Assembly (NCBI GenBank): GCA_023664725.1
Contig: JAMPFA010000001.1
Span: 798,671-849,754 of the forward strand
Direction: 5' to 3'
DNA length: 51,084 nucleotides
From: Roseburia sp.
GTDB lineage: Bacteria; Bacillota; Clostridia; Lachnospirales; Lachnospiraceae
The first letter of the stretch is position 1; every line of letters starts with the position of its first letter. The position numbers and the translations under genes were made by a program. This document shows, piece by piece, positions 1 to 9,284 of this stretch. Under the pieces are notes generated by a model that had not been told where the DNA came from, did no database searches, and worked only from the letters and a program-made list of their open reading frames with translations.

Positions 1-1110
1 GTCCTCGTTGAGTTTCATATAGAAAGCCTTGATTTCCTTGGGATAGTCCGTGACAAACACGGGACGCTTAAACACTTCCTCCGTGAGGTAACGCTCATGC
101 TCTGTCTGCAAATCCGCCCCCCAGGAAACCTTGTACTCGAAATTGTCATTGTTTTTCTGTAAAATCTCCACGGCCTCCGTGTAGGTCACCCGGGCGAACT
201 CAGAATTTGCCACATGTGTAAGCCGTTCAATAAGCCCCTTGTCCACAAAGCTGTTGAAAAACTGCATCTCCTCCGGGGCATGTTCCAGCACATAGTTAAT
301 AATGTACTTTAACATGCTCTCCGCCAAAATCATATCGTCATTCAAATCCGCAAAGGCAATCTCCGGCTCAATCATCCAAAACTCCGCCGCATGTCTGGTG
401 GTGTTGGAGTTTTCCGCCCGGAAGGTGGGGCCGAAGGTGTAAATATTTTTAAAGGCCATGGCGTAAGTCTCCCCGTTGAGCTGGCCGCTTACGGTAAGGT
501 TGGTGGGCTTGCCAAAAAAGTCCTTGGAAAAATCCACGCCGCCCTCCTGATTTTTTGGCACATCCTTTAAATCCAGGGTGGTGACCTGAAACATTTCCCC
601 CGCCCCCTCGCAGTCGCTCCCGGTAATCAGCGGGGTATGCACATAGACAAAATCTCTCTCCTGGAAAAATTTGTGGATGGCGTAGGCAATCAGGGAACGC
701 ACCCGAAACACCGCCTCAAAGGTATTTGTCCTGGGACGCAGGTGGGAAATACTTCTCAGATACTCAAAGCTATGGCGTTTTTTCTGCAGGGGATAATCCG
801 GTGCGCTCTCACCTTCTATCATTACCTCCTCCGCCTGAATCTCAAAGGGCTGCTTTGCCTGGGGGGTTGCCACCAACTTGCCGGAGACGATGATTGCCGC
901 CCCAACATTTAATTTTTCCACCGCCTCAAAATTGGAAAGCCTGTCGTGGTAAACCACCTGAAGGGGCTCAAAAAACGTCCCGTCATTGACCACGATAAAC
1001 CCAAATGCCTTGGAGCTTCGGATGCTCCTCACCCATCCCCCAATGGAAATGTCCTGATCCAGATACTCCTCTTTGTTCCGGTACAAATCCCGGATGTTTA
1101 CAAGTTCCAT
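1..1110 (-). CDS. asnS: Asparaginyl-tRNA synthetase, 5' part (C-terminus off the left edge)
   Basis: Charges tRNA-Asn with asparagine in the cytoplasm. The 370 codons present begin [10 protein letters not shown] and read without a stop to the window edge. The N-terminal third is an OB-fold anticodon-binding domain ([15 protein letters not shown], residues about 24-38). The class II catalytic core follows, with the motif 2 region [11 protein letters not shown] and the downstream acidic EPEIAF stretch. AsnRS is normally about 460 residues, so roughly 90 C-terminal residues including motif 3 are missing because of the window boundary, not a mutation. The start is supported by GGAGAA placed seven bases upstream, inside the end of the preceding lipoprotein gene, which stops one base before this ATG. 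That spacing suggests translational coupling. Confidence 0.96.
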   Translation of the reverse strand, partial: MELVNIRDLYRNKEEYLDQDISIGGWVRSIRSSKAFGFIVVNDGTFFEPLQVVYHDRLSNFEAVEKLNVGAAIIVSGKLVATPQAKQPFEIQAEEVMIEGESAPDYPLQKKRHSFEYLRSISHLRPRTNTFEAVFRVRSLIAYAIHKFFQERDFVYVHTPLITGSDCEGAGEMFQVTTLDLKDVPKNQEGGVDFSKDFFGKPTNLTVSGQLNGETYAMAFKNIYTFGPTFRAENSNTTRHAAEFWMIEPEIAFADLNDDMILAESMLKYIINYVLEHAPEEMQFFNSFVDKGLIERLTHVANSEFARVTYTEAVEILQKNNDNFEYKVSWGADLQTEHERYLTEEVFKRPVFVTDYPKEIKAFYMKLNED

Positions 1111-1111
1111 T

Positions 1112-2287
1112 TTAACTGTTCTCCTTTTCTCCATAGTTTACTTTTGCCTTGTCTGCAATCATCTGACATGCCTTATTTTGCAGGTACACCTTCTGCATAT
1201 AAATTTTGCCGGATTCCCTGTCCGCCCCGTAGGTCTCATACAGGGTATCCTCATCCCCATATCCGCCGCTTTCCACCAGATTGGAAATGTAGGTGTTGTA
1301 CTCCTCCTCGTCAAACTGGATATCCTCTTTTTCCACAATGGCCTCAAAAACCAGCTCCTGCCTGATATTCTCCTCCATATTTTCCGTTACATCTTTCCGA
1401 AAATCTTCCAGAGTGCTCCCGTAGTTGTTTTTCACAAAATCCTCCAGGCTGGTTCCGTCTGCGCAGTTGGCTCTCTCAAACCCGGCCATATACTCCTCCA
1501 CCCTTGCCTCCAAAAGCCCTTTGGGAAACTCCTTTACCTGGGACTTTTCGGTGACTACGTCAATGACCTGGGTGCGGATAGCCGACTGCTTTACGTTTTC
1601 CAACTGCATCTTTAGCACAGTCCCTACCTGCTCCATAAACACTTCCTTCGTGTCCACCTGATAATATTTTTTTGCCGTGGCATCGTCCATGCCCTCCACC
1701 GTGGTGGGCTTTACCACCGCATTGACGGTAAAGGTGAAGGTCACCTCCTGCCCCGCCAGCTCCTCTGCGCCGTAATTTTCCGGGAAAGTCACGTTGCTAT
1801 CCACAGTCTCCCCCACTTTTGCCCCTTTTAACCCATCGGTAAAGCCTTCAATATAGCCTGATTGCTGGACAGCGTCACAGTTGTTTGCCACGTCGATAAA
1901 CTGGTTTTGGGCGGTGCCCCCATCAAAGGCCACCCCGTCCTTTTTTCCCACATAATCCACGTCCACAATGTCATTTTCCCCCACCTCTGTCTTGGTGTCA
2001 TCCGCCATGTAGGGGCTGTAACGGGCAATGAGCTGCTCTGCGTATTCCTTGACGGCATCCTCCGTCACCTCATACTCCGACGCATCCCCTATGGTCACCT
2101 CCACGTCCATGTAATCCCCCAGGGTCACATAGTCGTTGACGTCATACTGGATATCCGTGCTCTTTACCCCTGGGGCCTCCTTAGAAACTTCCGTTCCATC
2201 CACGCTTTTTTCGCCGGAGTCCCCCCCGCAGCCCGCCGGAAAGGCGCAGAACAGGCACAACAATAACAACATTATTTTTTTCTTCAT
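1112..2287 (-). CDS. Trigger-factor-like peptidyl-prolyl isomerase lipoprotein
   Basis: A 391-aa predicted extracytoplasmic foldase. It starts with a basic, hydrophobic signal ([13 protein letters not shown]) and a lipobox ending in Cys20, so it is probably a membrane-anchored lipoprotein. Residues about 60-190 form an FKBP-like domain ([36 protein letters not shown]), and the remaining half resembles the helical C-terminal substrate-binding arms of trigger factor. The N-terminal ribosome-binding domain of true Tig is absent. The start is the ATG at 2287, preceded by GAGG with 8-base spacing; a TTG seven codons upstream would place the ribosome binding site inside the gene. It lies between the M20 hydrolase gene (36 bases upstream) and asnS (1 base downstream). 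The family is well known in Clostridia, but the client proteins are unknown. Confidence 0.88.
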   Translation of the reverse strand: MKKKIMLLLLCLFCAFPAGCGGDSGEKSVDGTEVSKEAPGVKSTDIQYDVNDYVTLGDYMDVEVTIGDASEYEVTEDAVKEYAEQLIARYSPYMADDTKTEVGENDIVDVDYVGKKDGVAFDGGTAQNQFIDVANNCDAVQQSGYIEGFTDGLKGAKVGETVDSNVTFPENYGAEELAGQEVTFTFTVNAVVKPTTVEGMDDATAKKYYQVDTKEVFMEQVGTVLKMQLENVKQSAIRTQVIDVVTEKSQVKEFPKGLLEARVEEYMAGFERANCADGTSLEDFVKNNYGSTLEDFRKDVTENMEENIRQELVFEAIVEKEDIQFDEEEYNTYISNLVESGGYGDEDTLYETYGADRESGKIYMQKVYLQNKACQMIADKAKVNYGEKENS

Positions 2288-2323
2288 AATATTTACCTCA
2301 ACTTTCAACCTATTCAGACTTTT

Positions 2324-3553
2324 TTAACCCCTCTGCTCTTCCAGCCATCGCATCGCCGTATAGGCATAAACCGCACTGCCGTTTACAAGGGCATCCTCAT
2401 CAAATTTCACCATGGGATGATGCTGGGGGTAAATATAACCCTTTTCCGGCTGCCCTGCTGCCAGAGCCAGCATAACGGAGGGCACTTCCTGGCTGACATA
2501 GGCAAAATCTTCTGAGCCCGCCGTTTTCGTTGTCTTTTGCCCGCCGCTCATGGCATCCAGTTCCCCCACCGAAAATGATTTTCTCTCCCCCAAAAGTTCC
2601 TTTACATATTTTTCCGCACATACACACAGTTCTTTATCGTTTACCAAAGTCGGGCAGCCGCTTCCAAATGTCACTTTTGCCTCTGCACGGAAAGATTTTG
2701 CAATCCCCTCTGCAATCTGCACCAGCCTCTCTTTCAGAAAAGAGCGCACCTCCTCGTCAAAAGTCCGAATACTTCCCCCCATAAGTGCCACGTCAGGAAT
2801 TACGTTGGGGGCAGTTCCGGCATGCATAGTTCCCACCGTCAAAACAGCTCTGTCATTCATTGCCAGCTCCCTGGAATGGATTTCCTGGAGGGCGATCAAC
2901 ATATGGGCGGCAGCATTTAAAGGGTCAATCCCTGTATTTGGCATGGAACCGTGGCAGCCCTTTCCCTGCACCCTGATCTCAAAATAATCTGCTGCCGGAG
3001 CGCTGACTCCTGGCGCAGAGACGATCACTGTCCCTGCCTCAAAAGGCATTCCTGCCATAACATGGATCATCAGTGCACCGTCCACCTTTGGATTTTCCAG
3101 AAGACCGTCCTCTATCATATCATGGGAACCCTCAAAAATTTCCTCAGCAGGCTGAAACATCAGTTTTACAGTTCCCTCAATTTCATCTTCATGGTCTTTT
3201 AACAATTTTGCTGCGCCAAGCAGCATCGCCGTGTGCATATCATGTCCACATGCATGCATACACCCGTTGGCAGAAGGGAAATCTACCTCTGCCTCTTCTT
3301 TTATGGGCAGTGCATCCATGTCTGCCCGGATCAGAAATACTTTCCCCTCCTTTTTTCCTCCTGCCAATGCAACAAGGCCTGCTTTTCCGCAAGCCTGTGG
3401 CTTATATCCCATATCCGACAATTCTTTTTTCACAAATTCACAGGTATCTTTCAGCTCAAATCCTGTCCCGGGATGTGTATGCAGATACCTTCTGTTAAAA
3501 ACAAGTGTCTCCCTTAACCGTGCAGCTTCTTCTAATAATTTTCCTGATTCCAT
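2324..3553 (-). CDS. M20 family metallo-amidohydrolase (N-acyl amino acid hydrolase type)
   Basis: A 409-aa member of the M20D peptidase family (hippurate hydrolase, IAA-amino acid hydrolase, N-acetyl-diaminopimelate deacetylase relatives). It is expected to hydrolyse the amide bond of an N-acyl amino acid with a two-metal centre. Visible motifs are RADMDALPI, the metal-binding CGHDMHTAMLLG (Cys102, His104), the catalytic PAEEIFEGS (Glu137/138) and the late GSEDFAYVSQEVPS. The central dimerisation domain lies at about residues 180-290. The start at 3553 has GGAGGA eight bases upstream. No signal peptide is seen, so it is cytoplasmic. A weak TATACT element at 3586-3591 may be its -10 box. The substrate cannot be told from the sequence. 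Confidence 0.9.
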   Translation of the reverse strand: MESGKLLEEAARLRETLVFNRRYLHTHPGTGFELKDTCEFVKKELSDMGYKPQACGKAGLVALAGGKKEGKVFLIRADMDALPIKEEAEVDFPSANGCMHACGHDMHTAMLLGAAKLLKDHEDEIEGTVKLMFQPAEEIFEGSHDMIEDGLLENPKVDGALMIHVMAGMPFEAGTVIVSAPGVSAPAADYFEIRVQGKGCHGSMPNTGIDPLNAAAHMLIALQEIHSRELAMNDRAVLTVGTMHAGTAPNVIPDVALMGGSIRTFDEEVRSFLKERLVQIAEGIAKSFRAEAKVTFGSGCPTLVNDKELCVCAEKYVKELLGERKSFSVGELDAMSGGQKTTKTAGSEDFAYVSQEVPSVMLALAAGQPEKGYIYPQHHPMVKFDEDALVNGSAVYAYTAMRWLEEQRG

Positions 3554-3626
3554 TTTGAGTCCTCCTAGCATAATGATATAACCTAAGTATAACGCAAAAG
3601 AGGGAAAAAATTAAGACCTGTCACTG

Positions 3627-4199
3627 TTATTTCTTCATCAGTTCTGCACCTGCATTCCACGCCTGTGCAACTTTCTCGCCTGTTGCATAGTACCCATGCT
3701 GAAATTGGTCAAATGTAAGCGCCTTTAATTTTACAGGATCTACTTTTCCGTCCTCACCAAGCACCTTTTCCTCCGCTTTCACATTGACGATCTTTCCCAC
3801 AATCCCTGAAACATGTTCTGTTTTCAGGAACTCAAGAAGCTCACACTCCATAACCACCGGAAATTCCTCAATAACAGGCGCATGTACCTTATCGCTTTTC
3901 ACCGCATGATATCCGGTTCTCTCAAATTTATCATCCATTTTATTTCCTGATGCAATACCGAAAAAGTCTGCCACATCCACATGGCTCTCATCTGCAAGGG
4001 AAACGGTAAATGCCTTGCTTGCCTTAATGTTTAGCCAGGTCTTTTTTCCCTCTCCGATAAAAAGAATGATCTTATCTCCAGCGCAGATCTGCCCCCATGC
4101 AACATTCATCACGTTCACCTTTTCATTCTCGTCATATGCGGCAACCATCAACACGGGCATAGGATAAACTGCCTGTACCAACCCTAAATCTTTTTTCAT
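3627..4199 (-). CDS. Flavin reductase-like / FMN-binding split-barrel protein
   Basis: A 190-aa cytoplasmic protein of the flavin reductase-like fold, which binds FMN and in several relatives reduces flavin with NAD(P)H. The N-terminus MKKDLGLVQAVYPMPVLMV and the block VNVMNVAWGQICAGDKIILF fit the family, in which the backbone around that block cradles the flavin. The length is typical. Upstream lies its own promoter (TTGTTG-N17-TATAAT at 4244-4272), divergent from the next gene. The physiological partner is unknown. It could be a stand-alone flavoprotein in anaerobic redox metabolism or oxidative stress, but nothing nearby decides this. Confidence 0.85.
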   Translation of the reverse strand: MKKDLGLVQAVYPMPVLMVAAYDENEKVNVMNVAWGQICAGDKIILFIGEGKKTWLNIKASKAFTVSLADESHVDVADFFGIASGNKMDDKFERTGYHAVKSDKVHAPVIEEFPVVMECELLEFLKTEHVSGIVGKIVNVKAEEKVLGEDGKVDPVKLKALTFDQFQHGYYATGEKVAQAWNAGAELMKK

Positions 4200-4243
4200 T
4201 TCCTCTACCTCACTTTATTATATTATTTTTGGTTTGTGATAAG

Positions 4244-4272
4244 ATTATATCATTATGTCTGAATATCAACAA
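4244..4272 (-). promoter_or_regulatory. Sigma-A-type promoter of the flavin reductase-like gene
   Basis: On the minus strand TTGTTG, a 17-base spacer and TATAAT lie about 45 bases upstream of the start codon at 4199. The -10 box is a perfect consensus. Consensus match only. Confidence 0.55.
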
Positions 4273-4309
4273 GTATAAACCTTTATCCTAACTGCAAGAT
4301 TCTTGGTTA

Positions 4310-4338
4310 TTGCTTTTTCTCCAAAATAATGTTACAAT
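4310..4338 (+). promoter_or_regulatory. Sigma-A-type promoter of the 4376 membrane protein
   Basis: TTGCTT, a 17-base spacer and TACAAT lie 38 bases before the GTG start on the plus strand. This makes the 4200-4375 interval a divergent promoter region with no coding content. Confidence 0.5.
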
Positions 4339-4375
4339 AATCTGCGAGTTGTAAAAGGTAAGGGAGGATTATGTC

Positions 4376-4885
4376 GTGTCAAAAGTAACGATTGTATTGT
4401 TGATTATCGCCATCATAATGGCAGCTGCTCTCGTAGTTCTGTATTTTTTAGGCAAAAAAGCAGAGAAGAAGAAAGCCGAACAGGATGAACAGATTGCCGC
4501 TGCTGCCCAGTCAGTTTCTATGCTGATCATTGATAAGAAAAAAATGCGGATTACCGAAGCCGGTTTTCCCTCCGCTGTAGTTGACCAGATGCCCAAACTG
4601 ATGCGCCGCTCCAAGCTGCCAATCGTAAAGGCAAAGGTCGGCCCAAAGGTTATGTCCTTTATCTGCGAGGCATCCATATTTGATTCCATCCCCGTGAAAA
4701 AGGAAGTCAAAGCCACCGTCAGCGGTCTTTATATCACCGCAGTAAAAGGGCTTCACGGTTCTATTGCTCCCGCAGCTCCTAAGAAACAGAGCTTTCGGGA
4801 CAAACTTCGCAAGAAATATAATGAGACCAGCGCTGCTTTAGAAAAAGAAAAGGCAGAGAAGAATAAGACGAAAAAAAAGAAATGA
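4376..4885 (+). CDS. Single-pass membrane protein of unknown function
   Basis: A 169-aa protein that I do not recognise as a named family. It starts at a GTG preceded by AGGGAGG. Residues 4-25 are one strongly hydrophobic helix (VTIVLLIIAIIMAAALVVLYF), followed by a lysine/glutamate-rich stretch KKAEKKKAEQDEQ. By the positive-inside rule the C-terminal part should be cytoplasmic. A compact region at about 45-130 (SMLIIDKKKMRITEAGFP to ITAVKGLHG) may fold. The last 30 residues are an extremely lysine-rich coil ending KTKKKK, which could touch nucleic acid or phospholipid. It is the only plus-strand gene in the first 11 kb and is monocistronic, with its own promoter and terminator. Confidence 0.75.
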   Translation: MSKVTIVLLIIAIIMAAALVVLYFLGKKAEKKKAEQDEQIAAAAQSVSMLIIDKKKMRITEAGFPSAVVDQMPKLMRRSKLPIVKAKVGPKVMSFICEASIFDSIPVKKEVKATVSGLYITAVKGLHGSIAPAAPKKQSFRDKLRKKYNETSAALEKEKAEKNKTKKKK

Positions 4886-4895
4886 TCAAAAAATT

Positions 4896-4930
4896 CAGAG
4901 GCGTCAAATATGACAGCCTCTGTTTTATTT
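4896..4930 (+). terminator. Intrinsic terminator after the 4376 gene
   Basis: CAGAGGC (4896-4902) pairs with GCCTCTG (4916-4922), with an inner TCA/TGA pairing, followed by TTTTATTT. It begins 11 bases after the stop codon. Confidence 0.8.
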
Positions 4931-4970
4931 CATCTCGACTATATGTAATAGAACATTTATTACCAATACG

Positions 4971-4999
4971 CTAGTACAACGAATACTAAGTTGTACTAG
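4971..4999. repeat. Perfect 10-bp inverted repeat overlapping the DUF1934 stop codon
   Basis: CTAGTACAAC (4971-4980) and GTTGTACTAG (4990-4999) flank a 9-base spacer. The TAG stop of the minus-strand gene lies inside the right arm. Neither side has a T-run, so it is not a standard terminator. Confidence 0.6.
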
Positions 5000-5448
5000 G
5001 AACAAATCCGAAACTCCCTACTGTCCTTTGACTGTATCTCCATTTTTATGGTACAGTCTGCCATATGCTCATAGTTGACATCCAAAGAATACTCCAAATC
5101 CAGCAGGATATCGTTTTCCTTTTCCACCAAATGGATAGATTTCGCATGGATTCCCACCATAAGACTGCCAAAAGGCGTCTCATAACAGGTCAGGTTCTGC
5201 TTGTCTTTTTCAAAAACCATGTGTACATTTGTAAGACCTTTCTTTGTGATATCCACACAGTCATCTTTTATCTTTATAATATTTTTTGTAGTTCCCGTGA
5301 AACCTTCCATGATCTCGTCATAAATCACATAATGTTTGTTATTCTTCTTATAATAATCCCCGGCTGTGATAATCTCCACCGGCTCCACGCCGGATTCCTG
5401 CTCTATGACCTGCAGCCCGCTGATAGTCACTAACACATCTTTTGTCAT
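4996..5448 (-). CDS. DUF1934 (YwiB-like) beta-barrel protein
   Basis: A 150-aa cytoplasmic protein of the DUF1934 family, a small calycin-like barrel common in Firmicutes with no established function. It begins MTKDVLVTISGLQ. Alternating hydrophobic strands, including GDYYKKNNKHYVIYDE, fit the family. GGGG precedes the start codon. It lies 10 bases after the spoIIR stop in the same orientation, so the two are probably cotranscribed. That link to sporulation is positional only. Confidence 0.8.
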   Translation of the reverse strand: MTKDVLVTISGLQVIEQESGVEPVEIITAGDYYKKNNKHYVIYDEIMEGFTGTTKNIIKIKDDCVDITKKGLTNVHMVFEKDKQNLTCYETPFGSLMVGIHAKSIHLVEKENDILLDLEYSLDVNYEHMADCTIKMEIQSKDSREFRICS

Positions 5449-5458
5449 TTTTTCCCCC

Positions 5459-6073
5459 TTAATCTATTCCCACAAGCTCTTTTATTTTTTCCCAGTACTT
5501 AAACTTCACGGAAATGCTGCTTTCCGCTATCAGCTCCTCGTACTCCCCCGGTGTGAGCGCTGCCCGAAGCTCTGTTTTTGCATCTTCCTCAATCACTTCA
5601 TACACACTGCCTGCAAAACACATGTTGGGATACATCACACACCACCAGTTGTTCCCTTCCCCTTCCCCCAAGGTAATTTCCAATGCCTGGTATCTTCCCT
5701 TTGGGAAGGTATAGGAGCCGTATTTCTTTTCCGGAAAATCCACTGTCCCGATTTTTGCACTTGCGCCGTAAGAAAATCCTTCCCGGCAGAGCACTTCCTC
5801 TGCAAGCTGTGTAATTTCCGGTAATTTCTCTCTTGTTGCCTGCATGCATTCTGTCAAACCCCCGACGTCTTGCATATTTTCCTGCATAAATCTGCCAATT
5901 TCATCTCTGACCTTTAATTTTACTGACTGGTCAACTTCACTATCGCTATTTGCCAGAACATGGAAACGCAAAATTTCCTGGGAAATATCCTGCTGGAATC
6001 TGCTTACCCGAAACTCATATGCCCCGACAATCAACACTAGTGCCAATGTTATGTAAATTACTGTCTTTTTCAT
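5459..6073 (-). CDS. spoIIR: Stage II sporulation protein R (SpoIIR)
   Basis: In endospore formers SpoIIR is made in the forespore and secreted into the intermembrane space, where it triggers SpoIIGA to process pro-sigma-E in the mother cell. This 204-aa protein begins MKKTVIYITLALVLIVGAY, a single N-terminal membrane or signal segment. The family hallmark follows: LRFHVLANSDSEVDQ and KLKVRDEI at about residues 32-55. AGGAGGATTTTAAGG directly precedes the ATG at 6073, so an upstream in-frame start is not needed. It shows that the organism belongs to a spore-forming lineage. I could not identify a convincing sigma-F promoter upstream. Confidence 0.93.
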   Translation of the reverse strand: MKKTVIYITLALVLIVGAYEFRVSRFQQDISQEILRFHVLANSDSEVDQSVKLKVRDEIGRFMQENMQDVGGLTECMQATREKLPEITQLAEEVLCREGFSYGASAKIGTVDFPEKKYGSYTFPKGRYQALEITLGEGEGNNWWCVMYPNMCFAGSVYEVIEEDAKTELRAALTPGEYEELIAESSISVKFKYWEKIKELVGID

Positions 6074-6175
6074 CCTTAAAATCCTCCTGACTTTCTTATA
6101 AGGTAACGGCACACCTATTTCATAGCCTTGCCATTAATCAAGAGAATTTCCATTTTTAGAATTTTTATTCAGTTC

Positions 6176-7354
6176 CTACCACAGTTTAAACAATTTAATA
6201 AATTTCCTTGCCGCCTTATAGTGGATCGGCTCCAATTCCCGCACCGCATTTTTTAACTCTTTGCGGATTTCAATGTGCTGAGGACAATGGGTTTCACATT
6301 TCCCGCACTGGATGCACTGGGAAGCACTGCTCTGATTTTGTCTAAAAGCCGTACACTGAAGATATTCTTTCCTTGCGCCGGATTTTGTCTCAGAATAGAT
6401 TTCATTGTAGCAGCGGAAGGTAACGGGGATATCCACCCCCATGGGACAGGGCATACAGTAGCTGCACCCGGTACATCCCACTTTTACTGTCTTTTCTATC
6501 TCCGCCTTTACCTGATTTACCAGCTCCTCATCGGACTTGGTAAAGGAACCTGCCAAAGCTTTGTCCGCCGTCTCTAAATTTTCCTCCACCATCTCCATAG
6601 AATTCATGCCGGAGAGCACACAGGTGACCTCCGGCTGATTGTAAAGCCACCGGAAGGCAAGCTCTGCGGGAGTCCGCTTCTCACTATCTGTCTCAAAGAG
6701 TTTTTTTGCACTGGAGGGCAGAAGGTTTACCAGACGCCCTCCCCGCAAAGGCTCCATAATGATCACCGGAAGCCCTTTTTTGCTGGCGTACATTAACCCT
6801 TCCCTCCCTGCCTGGGAAAACTCATCCATATAATTGTACTGGATCTGGCAGAAATCCCAGTCAAAGACATCCACAAGCTGTTTGAACACGGCGGTGTTTC
6901 CGTGGTAGGAAAAACCGATGTTTCGGATCTGGCCGGATTTCATTTTCTCCCCGATCCACTCCACGATCCCAAGCTTTTTTAGTTTTTCCCAGGTGTCCAC
7001 GTCTGTGAGCATATGCATTAGATAATAATCAATATAGTCTGTCCTAAGACGTCTGAGCTCCTCCTGAAACATTTTTTCCACACCGTCTATGGATTTGATC
7101 AGATAGTGGGGCAGCTTCGTGGCTATATACACCTGCTCCCTGCAATTGTTTTTGCTTAAAATCTCACCAAGAGCCGCCTCGCTGCCGGGATATATATACG
7201 CTGTATCAAAATAATTGACACCGGATTTTAAGGCGTACATCAGCTCTTTTTCCGCCTTTTCCATGTCAATGCCGTTGCCTTTTCTGGTAAAACGCATACA
7301 ACCGTACCCCAGCACGGATATATCATTTCCTTTTCTATCTTTGCGGTACTGCAT
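6176..7354 (-). CDS. Aldo/keto reductase with C-terminal double [4Fe-4S] domain
   Basis: A 392-aa oxidoreductase. Residues 1-270 form the aldo/keto reductase barrel (NYFDTAYIYPGSE with the active-site Asp and Tyr, ATKLPHY with the Lys, YLMHML with the His). The C-terminal 110 residues carry two cysteine clusters, CTGCSYCMPCP and CIQCGKCETHCP, typical of ferredoxin-like [4Fe-4S] binding. This architecture is widespread in anaerobic Clostridia and probably links electron transfer to carbonyl reduction, but the substrate is not known. It starts 19 bases inside the 3' end of nadE on the same strand, which suggests translational coupling. Confidence 0.9.
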   Translation of the reverse strand: MQYRKDRKGNDISVLGYGCMRFTRKGNGIDMEKAEKELMYALKSGVNYFDTAYIYPGSEAALGEILSKNNCREQVYIATKLPHYLIKSIDGVEKMFQEELRRLRTDYIDYYLMHMLTDVDTWEKLKKLGIVEWIGEKMKSGQIRNIGFSYHGNTAVFKQLVDVFDWDFCQIQYNYMDEFSQAGREGLMYASKKGLPVIIMEPLRGGRLVNLLPSSAKKLFETDSEKRTPAELAFRWLYNQPEVTCVLSGMNSMEMVEENLETADKALAGSFTKSDEELVNQVKAEIEKTVKVGCTGCSYCMPCPMGVDIPVTFRCYNEIYSETKSGARKEYLQCTAFRQNQSSASQCIQCGKCETHCPQHIEIRKELKNAVRELEPIHYKAARKFIKLFKLW

Positions 7355-9284
7355 ATCTCTCCTCCAATTCTGCTACCTCATCCAGCCAGATCCTTGCGCT
7401 GGCATCTGAGGGCATCCGCAGATCCCCTCTGGGGGAAACTGCAATGGTTCCCACTTTCGGTCCGTCGGGCAGGCAGGAACGTTTAAACTGCTGCATAAAA
7501 AACCTATTATAATAGTTTTTCAACCATTTGACAAGTACATCATCCTCATATACACCGGCAAAAGCAATGCTTGCCAGGCGAAATACTTTTTTGGGCGAAA
7601 AGCCAAAACGCAACATATAATATAGAAAGAAGTCGTGAAGTTCATAGGGACCTACGATATCCTCTGTCTTCTGGGAAATCTGCCCCTCCGCTGGCGGTAA
7701 AAGCTCCGGGCTCACCGGCGTATCAAGTACGTCAAGGAGCACATTGGAAAGCTTTTTCTCCCCGCAGGTGTCCGCATAGTAGCGAACCAGATGACGTACC
7801 AGCGTCTTTGGCACGGAGGCGTTTACCCCGTACATGGACATGTGGTCACCGTTGTATGTGGCCCATCCAAGGGCAAGCTCAGACATATCCCCGGTGCCCA
7901 CCACCAGACCGCTGTATTTGTTGGCAATATCCATAAGGATCTGGGTGCGCTCCCTTGCCTGGCTGTTCTCGTAAGTCACATCATGGATGTCGGCATCATG
8001 CCCGATATCCCGAAAATGCACGTTTACTGCCTCTTTAATGGATACCTCTGTAAAATCTGCCCCAAGACACTCTATCATGGTAACTGCATTCTGATAGGTT
8101 CTGTCTGTGGTGCCAAATCCCGGCATGGTAACTGCTTTGATGCCCTTCCTGTCAAGTCCCAGGCTGTCAAAGGCCCGAACTGTCACAAGCAGCGCCAGTG
8201 TGGAATCTAGTCCCCCGGAAATCCCCACCACCGCACATTTGCAGTGGGTGTGGGCAAGCCTCTTGCGAAGGCCCATGGACTGGATAGACAAAATCTCGTC
8301 ACAGCGCTTCTCCCTCTCCTGCCTGTTTCCAGGAACAAAAGGTGCCGGGTCGATAAAACGGGTAAGCTCCGTCTCTTCTTTGTTGAGAGAAAAGCTTTTG
8401 GAAAAATGCTCCTCCGCCTCTTTGCAGGAAAAGAAAAATGTTCCCATTCTCCTGCGCTCCTCCAAAAGCTTCTGAATATCCAGTTCAGAATATATAACTT
8501 CATTGGCAAAACGCTTCGATTCCACCAGAATATTTCCGTCTTCCGCAATGATATTGTGGCCGGAATACACCAAATCCTGGGTGGATTCATCGATTCCTGC
8601 GCTGGTGTAGATATAGCCGCAGATCAGCCTTGCAGACTGTCCTTTCACCAGATCCCGGCGGTAAACATCTTTTCCGGTAGTCTCATCACTGGCAGAGAGA
8701 TTGACGATAACATTTGCCCCTGCCAGGGCATGACCGATACTGGGAGGCATAGGCGACCAGATATCCTCGCAGATTTCCACACCGACTACAAGCCCTGGCA
8801 TACTCTCCGTCTCAAACAGGCATCCCGTTCCAAAAGGTATAGGCTTTCTCCCCTCCATCAGAGTGATCTCCCCCATATTTTTTTCTCCCGGTGTAAAATG
8901 CCGCCCCTCGTAAAATTCATTGTAGAAGGGAATATTGCTTTTGGGAACAATTCCAAGGACTTCCCCGCTGCTTATGCCTGCCGCCCCATTGTAGAGCTTG
9001 CCCCTGTAACACACCGGAAGTCCCACAAAGACAATCCCGTCTGTTTCTTTTGTTGCATCTGCAATGGCATAAAGCCCTTCCACGGCCTGTCTTAGCAATA
9101 ATTCCTGCAAAAAAAGATCCCCGCAGGAATAACCGGTAATGCTAAGCTCCGGAAACACCATTAGCTTTGCCCCATTGTTTTTACACTCTTCGATTTTCTG
9201 ACAAATCTGTTCTACGTTAAATTTTGTGTCTGCCACCGAAACCCTGGGGGTGACGGCAGCTACTTTGATATATCCGTCTCTCAA
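7335..9284 (-). CDS. nadE: Glutamine-dependent NAD+ synthetase
   Basis: Converts nicotinic acid adenine dinucleotide to NAD+ using ammonia from glutamine. At 649 aa it has the two-domain form: an N-terminal nitrilase-like glutaminase with the triad Glu46 (FPEL), Lys115 (VPKSNIPF) and Cys172 (EICEDIW), then the ammonia-dependent synthetase with the ATP pyrophosphatase loop SGGLDS. The likely start is the TTG at 9284, giving MRDGYIKVAAVTP, because AAAGGAG lies eight bases upstream. That TTG overlaps the TGA stop of hslO (TTGA), so translation is probably coupled. A longer in-frame reading to 9344 would lie inside hslO and lacks a ribosome binding site. Confidence 0.95.
   Translation of the reverse strand: MRDGYIKVAAVTPRVSVADTKFNVEQICQKIEECKNNGAKLMVFPELSITGYSCGDLFLQELLLRQAVEGLYAIADATKETDGIVFVGLPVCYRGKLYNGAAGISSGEVLGIVPKSNIPFYNEFYEGRHFTPGEKNMGEITLMEGRKPIPFGTGCLFETESMPGLVVGVEICEDIWSPMPPSIGHALAGANVIVNLSASDETTGKDVYRRDLVKGQSARLICGYIYTSAGIDESTQDLVYSGHNIIAEDGNILVESKRFANEVIYSELDIQKLLEERRRMGTFFFSCKEAEEHFSKSFSLNKEETELTRFIDPAPFVPGNRQEREKRCDEILSIQSMGLRKRLAHTHCKCAVVGISGGLDSTLALLVTVRAFDSLGLDRKGIKAVTMPGFGTTDRTYQNAVTMIECLGADFTEVSIKEAVNVHFRDIGHDADIHDVTYENSQARERTQILMDIANKYSGLVVGTGDMSELALGWATYNGDHMSMYGVNASVPKTLVRHLVRYYADTCGEKKLSNVLLDVLDTPVSPELLPPAEGQISQKTEDIVGPYELHDFFLYYMLRFGFSPKKVFRLASIAFAGVYEDDVLVKWLKNYYNRFFMQQFKRSCLPDGPKVGTIAVSPRGDLRMPSDASARIWLDEVAELEERYAVPQR

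Noticed and set aside
8244-9095. Long plus-strand open frame (283 codons) inside nadE
   Set aside because: Lies wholly antisense to a gene with complete catalytic motifs; no ribosome binding site and the translation has no domain pattern.
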